DNA from: Lachnospiraceae bacterium UBA4292
GTDB taxonomy: Bacteria > Bacillota > Clostridia > Lachnospirales > Lachnospiraceae
Direction of reading: 5' to 3'
Assembly: GCA_002395865.1 (NCBI GenBank)
Contig: DGVE01000018.1
Span: forward strand, 1 to 12,187
Length of the DNA: 12,187 nt
Part shown: positions 7,062 through 12,187 of the stretch, piece after piece
How positions within the stretch are numbered: position 1 is the first letter of the stretch
Layout: each line of letters starts with the position of its first letter
Translations under genes and position numbers: made by a program
Notes under the pieces: model-generated
Database searches by the model: none
The model's input: only the letters and a program-made list of their open reading frames with translations
Told to the model about the DNA's origin: nothing

Positions 7062-8586
7062 TGCCTTCCTCCGTCAGATCTGCCTCGCTCTCTACCGGAT
7101 CACCGATATTCTCCGTAGGCTCCGTCTCCACAGGCTCCGCAACATCTTCCGGTTCTAAGCTGCTCTCTTCCGGCTCTGTCTCACCCGGAACATAGGGTTC
7201 CTCAGCTGTACTCTCACCGGGTCCTTCCTCCGATATCGGCTCCTCGGAAGAAGGCTCCTCGGTGGTGGTCTCCTCTTCGGCAGTGGTGGTCGGCTCCTCG
7301 GGCGTAGGCGTCGGGATCTCCGGTGTCTCCTTCGGGGTGACACTGACATTTACGAAGACCGAGTTCACCAGAATTATGTCCTCGGGAAGCGTTATGGACA
7401 GGGGCAGTGAATATTCGCCCGCGTCGAGTCCGTAGACACTGACGGATGCCTGTATATTGGCTGCCTCCATAGCCATCAGGTCCGCGCTGGTGCCGGACAC
7501 CTTGATATCCGCTATGTTGGTGTCGAAGGAATAATCGTGCAGATCGCTTTTGCCCTCCACCGACACATCATCCGTGAGCGATATGCGGTATGTGTTCTGC
7601 TTGAGCTTCTCCACCGCCACAGTGACATTGACTGTGGGATTCGATGATACCACGGTAATGCCCTCGGGCAGATCGAGCGTACTCAGATCGACGATATACG
7701 TCTTCGTCTGAGCGATGCCCTCAACACTTATCACATCAGCGGGTATCTCGATAGCCGAAACGTTCGACAAAATAGCCTTGTATCCGGCGATCTTTATGCT
7801 CTGCACATCGACCTCTATATCCGATACGGTATAGCCTGTCGCCGGCACGCCGCTGACTTCGGGGCAGGTGACCTTCACCATCTTAGTCTGCATGATGGGA
7901 AGAACTATCTGGACCCTCTCCGGTGTTACCTTCAGGTCATCACCCGCTTCTACCACCGCGCCAGAGCTGTCAAGAAGTATGGGGGCACCGGTCTCGTTTA
8001 TCTCCTCGCTGGCGTCATCGATATTCAGATAATAAACGACAGAGCTGATCTTATCCACCTGTGAGCTTCTTCCCGTGACCTTTATGCTGTCGGGAACGGC
8101 CGTGGGCTCCTTGGCTGCTATGAAATTCTCTGCCGCCGAACCCTTGGTGATGACATTGATCTTATATTCCCTTGTCACTATCTCCTCAAGCTTGAACTCG
8201 AGATATGTGCTCAATACCTTATAAGACTTTATGATATCGGTATTATTGACGATCTCAGTGCTGATGGTGCCGCGCTTTTCTGTATTGGTACTTCCTGTCA
8301 GGTACCTCATGTCCACATAGAGATTGAAATCCGCCGCGTCCACTCTGGCCAGGTCGAAGCTCTTCGCACTGACCTCCACCTCAACATATCCGTCGCCCAC
8401 CACATCGTACTCCCAGTTTTTGCCTGTCAGCACCTCGGAATTGATAATGCGTACAGGCACCCTTATGGTCTTCTGACTTATGGGATTTATGTTATACATT
8501 ACGACAAACCATGTAAAAAAAGCTATGACCACGGCGAGGAGCTTAAGAGTCAGATTATTCAGCAGTGTTTTTTTCAGCGTCTTCAT
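7054..8586 (-). CDS. cdaR: YbbR-domain protein CdaR, regulator of CdaA, with long acidic tail
   Basis: CdaR is a membrane-anchored, extracytoplasmic partner that modulates CdaA activity. The 510 residues comprise a short basic N-terminus, one transmembrane anchor (about 11-31, ending FFTWFVVMYN), and about four YbbR-type beta-rich repeats (roughly 38-133, 136-230, 235-327 and 330-416), recognisable from recurring segments such as VPDSIKVTGRSSQVDKI and LPEGITVVSSNPTVNV. The last 93 residues or so (418-510) are a low-complexity tail rich in Pro, Thr, Ser and Glu with no LPXTG motif or second helix. The ATG lies inside cdaA, with GGAGG at 8598-8602 eleven bases upstream. The stop overlaps the ATG of the polysaccharide polymerase gene (ATGTCTGA). 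In B. subtilis and many relatives glmM follows cdaR; here it does not. Confidence 0.95.
   Translation of the reverse strand: MKTLKKTLLNNLTLKLLAVVIAFFTWFVVMYNINPISQKTIRVPVRIINSEVLTGKNWEYDVVGDGYVEVEVSAKSFDLARVDAADFNLYVDMRYLTGSTNTEKRGTISTEIVNNTDIIKSYKVLSTYLEFKLEEIVTREYKINVITKGSAAENFIAAKEPTAVPDSIKVTGRSSQVDKISSVVYYLNIDDASEEINETGAPILLDSSGAVVEAGDDLKVTPERVQIVLPIMQTKMVKVTCPEVSGVPATGYTVSDIEVDVQSIKIAGYKAILSNVSAIEIPADVISVEGIAQTKTYIVDLSTLDLPEGITVVSSNPTVNVTVAVEKLKQNTYRISLTDDVSVEGKSDLHDYSFDTNIADIKVSGTSADLMAMEAANIQASVSVYGLDAGEYSLPLSITLPEDIILVNSVFVNVSVTPKETPEIPTPTPEEPTTTAEEETTTEEPSSEEPISEEGPGESTAEEPYVPGETEPEESSLEPEDVAEPVETEPTENIGDPVESEADLTEEGNV
7238..7301 (-). repeat. Short direct repeats coding for Glu-Glu-Pro units in the CdaR tail
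   Basis: The ten-base word GGCTCCTCGG (plus strand) occurs three times, at 7238-7247, 7253-7262 and 7292-7301. Between the last two copies lie runs of GGTGGT coding for Thr-Thr. Read on the minus strand the words encode Glu-Glu-Pro steps in the acidic tail of CdaR. The irregular spacing marks a degenerate low-complexity coding tract that could expand or contract by slippage or recombination, not an array. Confidence 0.6.
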
Positions 8587-9454
8587 TGCTCTTTTGTCCT
8601 CCGTGATTCTTCATGTTCTTAAACCACTTCCTGTTCTTGGGGGCGGGTCTGTTCTGGACCTTTCTCATATACTTTCTGAGAGTATCCTGATCCACATTTC
8701 TGATGATCTCACCACCGAGAGCAAGCGAAACATGTCCGGTCTCCTCGGAGACGATGATCGTAAGGCTGTCGGTCACCTCGCTTATACCCAGAGCAGCCCT
8801 GTGGCGCGTCCCGAGGGACTTGCTTATCATCATATTGCCGGACACAGGGAGATAGCAGGTGGCTGCGACCGCCCTGTCGTGGCTTATCAGTACCGCGCCG
8901 TCATGCAGCGGCGTATTCTTCTCGAATATCTGCACCAGCAGCTGGCTGGATATCTCCGCGTTCAGGGTTATACCGGTCTTCTCGTACTCACCCAGCGCGA
9001 CGAAGTTCTCCAGAACGATGAGCGCTCCGGTCCTGACCTCGGCCATATCGTACGTAGCCGCGATGATCTCCTCCATGGACTTATCCGAAAAATGCATCTC
9101 CTTCGCGCGGTCGTCGAAGCTGATGACATCCTGCAGAAAATTCTTCTGTCCGATGGACTCGAGAGCACGACGAAGCTCAGGCTGAAACAGCACGATAAGA
9201 GCGATGATCCCTACGGAAAAAGCGCTCTGCAAAATAGCCGTTATGACCTGCATGTTGAATACGGTAGCCAGCATCATAATAAGGCCCACTATGAGAAGGC
9301 CCTTTAAAAGCGTCCAGGCCTTGGTCTTCATAAACCACAGGATTATATAGTAAATGCAGACTGCAAGCACCAGTATCTCGATCACATTCGATATTCTGAA
9401 GCTTGTCAGGAGCCAGGAGATCATCCTGCTCAGGAATTCATATACTGCTTCCAT
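8555..9454 (-). CDS. cdaA: Diadenylate cyclase CdaA, membrane-bound
   Basis: CdaA condenses two ATP molecules into the second messenger cyclic di-AMP on the inner face of the membrane. The 299 residues show hydrophobic helices at about 23-41, 46-67 and 69-91, then the family hinge LFQPELRRALESIGQ (89-103) and a DAC (DisA_N) domain. The two catalytic motifs are intact: DGA at 185-187 (TPLHDGAVLI) and RHR at 217-219 (GTRHRAALGIS), followed by SEETG at 236-240. The C-terminal tail (about 265-299) is lysine- and asparagine-rich and a little longer than in B. subtilis CdaA. An AGGA six bases before the ATG supports the start. The gene overlaps cdaR by 32 bases, fitting the known CdaA-CdaR complex. 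No c-di-AMP riboswitch or other control element is visible nearby. Confidence 0.97.
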   Translation of the reverse strand: MEAVYEFLSRMISWLLTSFRISNVIEILVLAVCIYYIILWFMKTKAWTLLKGLLIVGLIMMLATVFNMQVITAILQSAFSVGIIALIVLFQPELRRALESIGQKNFLQDVISFDDRAKEMHFSDKSMEEIIAATYDMAEVRTGALIVLENFVALGEYEKTGITLNAEISSQLLVQIFEKNTPLHDGAVLISHDRAVAATCYLPVSGNMMISKSLGTRHRAALGISEVTDSLTIIVSEETGHVSLALGGEIIRNVDQDTLRKYMRKVQNRPAPKNRKWFKNMKNHGGQKSNEDAEKNTAE

Positions 9455-9477
9455 TTCGCGTCCTGTCCTTTACTTTA

Positions 9478-10530
9478 TCAAAACTCTTCTTCATCGGGGG
9501 CCTCTTCGTGTTCAGCGACCGTTATAGGCTCCGTGATGGTATCATTCATATTTACATCGGTATCCACATCGTCGGTGATTATCCTTCCGACCGGCTTGGT
9601 GTATTCCTTCACCGCGCTCTCCCTGATCCTTGTGACCTTTATCTCGGGAACGCTCACGGTAAGCTTCGGTATGGCTCTGACGTAATAGTAGTACTCGTCA
9701 TCCTCAAACTGCACTCTCTCCTCCCTGGCGTAATCCACCATATGGAAGAGGAATAAAAGGACCGTGCCGGTGATGGCGAGAAGTATCGCATTTATTATCA
9801 GTATCACAAAATCGGGGCTTCTGTTGAGAAGATAGTCACCCAGAAGCGTCAGCAGCAGATAGAGCGAACTGCCGGAGATTACGGCCGCCGTCCACGAATG
9901 TCTGATGGGCAGCACCCTCAGTATGTAGATGATCAGCGCGCAAAAAGCCAGTACGACTATCAGCGCGTAGAGCTGCTCGTTCATGAACACGCCCTTTAAT
10001 ACCTGCATGATCCTGCCTATACTGTCGAGTCCCGCAAATGAAGACGCGTTCTCACCCGCGTACATGATCACTCTTCCGCCTATGATACCGAAGACCATGG
10101 GGAAAATGGCGACGGGATTTAAGAGAAGTCCTATCGCAGCCGGCAGCGGGCCGTAGAACTGAAGTATGGTGAACATCATCGACAGCGCCATGATGTAGCT
10201 GTTTCCGGGCTTGAATACAAAAAACAGAAGCAGGAACAAAAGCCCCATACCCAGAAACAGCGCGCAGATCTCGGGCGAAAGAAAAGCCAGATCCGCGCCC
10301 GCGTAGAGGCATAAAAGCCACGAGGCCGACGCCACCGGAAGGAATGCGCACATTAGACCGCATCCCGCAAGTATAAGTATGTACACTATGCCCTTGAAAT
10401 GACCGATCGCAGAATCGATCGTAAGCATCGCAAGAATGACAAAGAGCGCCTTTGTGCACGCCCCTATCAGTCTGCCATGCTCCGAATAGATCTTACGTAT
10501 CTTTTCCCTGACAACCAGTAACTCAGTCAT
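9478..10530 (-). CDS. Multi-pass membrane protein with tyrosine-rich, acidic cytoplasmic tail, unknown function
   Basis: This 350-residue protein has an N-terminal amphipathic start (REKIRKIYSEHGR), then roughly eight or nine hydrophobic segments between residues 22 and 265, including a glycine-rich pair around 130-152 (LLLNPVAIFPMVFGIIGGR). A hydrophilic tail of about 85 residues follows the last helix. It opens with DDEYYYYVRAIPKL (277-290), continues with a valine- and basic-rich stretch (TVSVPEIKVTRIRES) and ends in a strongly acidic segment (HEEAPDEEEF). I cannot assign a transporter or enzyme family. It starts inside the stop of the 158-residue protein gene, and 23 bases separate it from cdaA. 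Tight packing with cdaA suggests a possible link to c-di-AMP signalling or the envelope; the sequence alone does not prove it. Confidence 0.86.
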   Translation of the reverse strand: MTELLVVREKIRKIYSEHGRLIGACTKALFVILAMLTIDSAIGHFKGIVYILILAGCGLMCAFLPVASASWLLCLYAGADLAFLSPEICALFLGMGLLFLLLFFVFKPGNSYIMALSMMFTILQFYGPLPAAIGLLLNPVAIFPMVFGIIGGRVIMYAGENASSFAGLDSIGRIMQVLKGVFMNEQLYALIVVLAFCALIIYILRVLPIRHSWTAAVISGSSLYLLLTLLGDYLLNRSPDFVILIINAILLAITGTVLLFLFHMVDYAREERVQFEDDEYYYYVRAIPKLTVSVPEIKVTRIRESAVKEYTKPVGRIITDDVDTDVNMNDTITEPITVAEHEEAPDEEEF

Positions 10531-10999
10531 TATCTCTCACTCTTCTCGCTATCTTTCTGACCTTCTTCTGCTTTTCGTCGTATCTCACCCACTCCTCGGC
10601 ATCCTTCGCAGGAGCGTTGTGGTCGTAGTAGGCGTCAAGCTTTTTTAATAAAGTCGAGTATTCCTTCACGATGAACATCGAATTATTATATCTTCTGACA
10701 TATATCACCATGGTAATGATAATGTACACCAGAAGCACGATGGTTATGCCCATGGCAGCCAGATAAGCTCCCCCGATCCAGTCGAACCTCTGCGCATGGA
10801 GAGGATCGTTCTCTATGAAGGCCACGGCTACAGCCGCGCTTATCATCAGAAGTGCCGCCAGCACGCAGGCGCCCACGACGAGCATATGATAAACTATGTA
10901 ATCCTTCTTGAAGTACTTGCCGACGATGAAGGCCTCGCGTTCATTCTTCTCCATGATCGCTGCCTTGGTCATAAGCGCGACCTTCTCCTCGCTGATCAT
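10523..10999 (-). CDS. Two-helix membrane protein of unknown function
   Basis: I do not recognise this 158-residue protein. A charged N-terminal stretch of about 35 residues is followed by two hydrophobic segments (about 36-61 and 74-101), joined by a short loop containing ENDPLHAQRFDW. The second helix ends in RRYNN, and a basic, probably helical tail follows (about 103-158, with LLKKLDAYYDHNAPAKD and KKVRKIARRVRD). By the positive-inside rule both ends are probably cytoplasmic, with a short outside loop. The start is supported by GGAGG at 11006-11010, six bases upstream and inside the end of rsmE; the rsmE stop and this ATG are one base apart. It overlaps the next gene by eight bases (ATGACTGA), so the two are probably co-translated. 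The position between rsmE and cdaA hints at an envelope-related role, but that is only inference. Confidence 0.85.
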   Translation of the reverse strand: MISEEKVALMTKAAIMEKNEREAFIVGKYFKKDYIVYHMLVVGACVLAALLMISAAVAVAFIENDPLHAQRFDWIGGAYLAAMGITIVLLVYIIITMVIYVRRYNNSMFIVKEYSTLLKKLDAYYDHNAPAKDAEEWVRYDEKQKKVRKIARRVRDND

Positions 11000-11000
11000 C

Positions 11001-11738
11001 CTATGCCTCCATGTTAAAGCCTATGACCGAGAGCACGTACATGCCCGCAGTCTCTGTGCGGAGTATCCTCTTTCCGAGGGTCACCGCCTCAAAACCGTTC
11101 TGCGAAGCTGTATCGGCCTCGGAGGCCTCGAACCCTCCCTCGGGTCCTATGAATACGGCAATGTCGTCGCCGCTCCTTATCTTTGAAAACAGTTCTCTCG
11201 TGCGCTCCATCCCATGCGCGCACTCATACGGAAACAGCCTGACAGATGCGCTCTTCGCCTGTGCAAGAGCCGCCTTAAAGCTCATCGGCATGGATACGAT
11301 GGGTATCACACCGCGTCCGGACTGCTTCGCTGCTGCCTGGGCTATGTCCTGCCATCTCTTTATTCGCGCGGGCGCCTTCTTTTCATCGAGCTTCGCAACA
11401 CATCTTGCGCAGTTTACCGGAACGATCCTTTTCACACCCAGCTCGGTGCACTTCTGTATGATGAGCTCCATCTTGTCGCCCTTGGGAAGCCCCTGATAGA
11501 GCGTCACATTCACAGGAAGCTCCGACTCGGAAGGTCTGACGTAGAGGACTCTCGCTCTGGCCTCCCCATCATCCGCGCCCCCATAGGCGCAGTAATAATC
11601 ATTCCCCTGACCGTCGCTCGCGAAAAACTCCTCACCCGACTTCATCCTCAGAACGTTTTTGATATGATTAACGTCCCCGCCCCTTATCACCAGCTCATCG
11701 CCTGCGACATCCGCGGGATCCACAAAAAAATGTGTCAT
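11001..11738 (-). CDS. rsmE: 16S rRNA (uracil-1498-N3)-methyltransferase RsmE
   Basis: RsmE methylates N3 of U1498 in 16S rRNA in the assembled small subunit, using SAM and a SPOUT-class trefoil-knot fold. The 245 residues match the usual family length. The N-terminal PUA-like part starts MTHFFVDPAD. Family motifs follow: LPKGDKMELIIQKCTELGV (84-102), AAAKQSGRGVIP (135-146), IGPEGGF (197-203) and the knot segment LGKRILRTETAGM (221-233). An in-frame TGA lies three codons before the chosen ATG, so no longer ATG form exists. The best Shine-Dalgarno sequence (AAAGGA, 11753-11758) sits 14 bases from this ATG, further than usual, and a two-codon reading frame lies between them (see findings). The last codons contain the GGAGG that serves the next gene. 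Confidence 0.96.
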   Translation of the reverse strand: MTHFFVDPADVAGDELVIRGGDVNHIKNVLRMKSGEEFFASDGQGNDYYCAYGGADDGEARARVLYVRPSESELPVNVTLYQGLPKGDKMELIIQKCTELGVKRIVPVNCARCVAKLDEKKAPARIKRWQDIAQAAAKQSGRGVIPIVSMPMSFKAALAQAKSASVRLFPYECAHGMERTRELFSKIRSGDDIAVFIGPEGGFEASEADTASQNGFEAVTLGKRILRTETAGMYVLSVIGFNMEA

Positions 11739-11762
11739 TTTATGTCATTATATCCTTTAATA

Positions 11763-12187
11763 TTACTTTCTCCTGCAGATGATGCTCACCCAGTCGTTCA
11801 TGTGTCTTATCTCTATGATCTCAAGCTCCGGATTCGCCTCTATGGCGGCCTTCACAGCCTCCTCCTTGAGATTGATGATACCGGATGTGATATAGATGCC
11901 GCCATGCTTTAAGTGGGGGGGTACCTCCGCCTGAAGCGGTATTATGACCTCCGCGAGGATGTTCGAGACTACCATGTCGTAGCCGTATCCTGCGGCGTCC
12001 TTTATCGACCGGTCGCTTATGATATTGCCCGTGACGATCTTCATATGTTCATCCGTAAGGCCGTTCGCCTCGCGGTTTTGTGCGGCGTTCACCACCGCGT
12101 TCTCGTCAAGATCGGTACAGAAGGCTCTCTTCGCCCCAAGAAGCAGCGCCGTGATGGCCAGTATTCCGCTTCCGCAGCCGATATCAA
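11763..12187 (-). CDS. prmA: Ribosomal protein L11 methyltransferase PrmA, 5' end outside window
   Basis: PrmA transfers methyl groups from S-adenosylmethionine to ribosomal protein L11 in the cytoplasm. About 140 C-terminal residues are visible; the gene enters from the right edge in mid-codon. The SAM-binding motif I, DIGCGSGILAI, lies right at the edge. An acidic motif II (TDLDENAV) follows, then VSNILAEVIIPL, which stands in the place of the NPPY-like catalytic loop and is the signature that separates PrmA from other class I methyltransferases. The protein ends in SIICRRK before TAA. A GTG at 12095 could be mistaken for a start, but the frame stays open to the window edge and the motif I glycines lie upstream of it. 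It is followed by rsmE after 24 bases, the prmA-rsmE order common in Firmicutes. Confidence 0.95.
   Translation of the reverse strand, partial: DIGCGSGILAITALLLGAKRAFCTDLDENAVVNAAQNREANGLTDEHMKIVTGNIISDRSIKDAAGYGYDMVVSNILAEVIIPLQAEVPPHLKHGGIYITSGIINLKEEAVKAAIEANPELEIIEIRHMNDWVSIICRRK

Noticed and set aside
7238..7301. Possible CRISPR-like or regulatory repeat array
   Set aside because: The three ten-base words are irregularly spaced, inside the cdaR frame, and explained by Glu-Glu-Pro coding.
8480..9307. Plus-strand open frame of 275 codons
   Set aside because: It is antisense to cdaA and the start of cdaR. The DGA and RHR motifs on the minus strand settle the coding strand.
11214..11912. 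Plus-strand open frame of 232 codons across the prmA-rsmE junction
   Set aside because: It is antisense to two well-recognised methyltransferase genes and has no domain of its own.
11763..12095. Reading prmA as a short 110-residue gene starting at GTG 12095
   Set aside because: The frame stays open to the window edge and the SAM-binding motif I lies upstream of this GTG, so the gene is simply cut by the window.

Overview
The window looks like a piece of chromosome from a Gram-positive clostridial bacterium, most likely Lachnospiraceae-like. Reasons: the prmA-rsmE pair and the cdaA-cdaR pair in Firmicutes style, TagGH/Wzm-Wzt-type ABC exporter proteins, strong GGAGG ribosome binding sites, a TTG start, frequent ATA and AGA/AGG codons, and moderate G+C (estimated by eye). 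The family assignment is an inference. No RNA gene, insertion sequence, CRISPR array or phage gene was found. Every gene I accept lies on the minus strand, so the window reads from right (12187) to left (1).

Region A (12187-11001), translation housekeeping: the 3' part of prmA (ribosomal protein L11 methyltransferase) and complete rsmE (16S rRNA m3U1498 methyltransferase). Region B (10999-9478): two membrane proteins of unknown function, a two-helix 158-residue protein and a multi-pass 350-residue protein with a tyrosine-rich, acidic cytoplasmic tail. Region C (9454-7054): the c-di-AMP module, with diadenylate cyclase cdaA and its YbbR-domain partner cdaR overlapping by 32 bases. CdaR carries an unusual Pro/Thr/Glu-rich tail of about 90 residues.

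Region D (7061-3604): polysaccharide assembly genes, namely a Wzy-like polymerase, a Wzx-like flippase and a rhamnosyltransferase-like GT2, linked to cdaR and to each other by 8-11 base overlaps. Then comes the only real gap (70 bases), which holds a good extended -10 promoter. Region E (3533-1): an ABC exporter permease and ATPase of the Wzm/Wzt (TagG/TagH) type, a second GT2 glycosyltransferase starting at TTG, and the N-terminal three quarters or so of a polyprenyl-phosphate sugar-1-phosphate transferase that primes repeat-unit synthesis and runs off the left edge.

Read together, the priming transferase would load the first sugar on undecaprenyl phosphate, the GT2 enzymes would extend it, and Wzx/Wzy would flip and polymerise the units; the ABC exporter offers a second export route. 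The points most worth attention are the translational coupling of the c-di-AMP module to cell-surface polysaccharide genes where glmM is found in many Firmicutes, the two unknown membrane proteins directly ahead of cdaA, and the presence of both export systems in one cluster.
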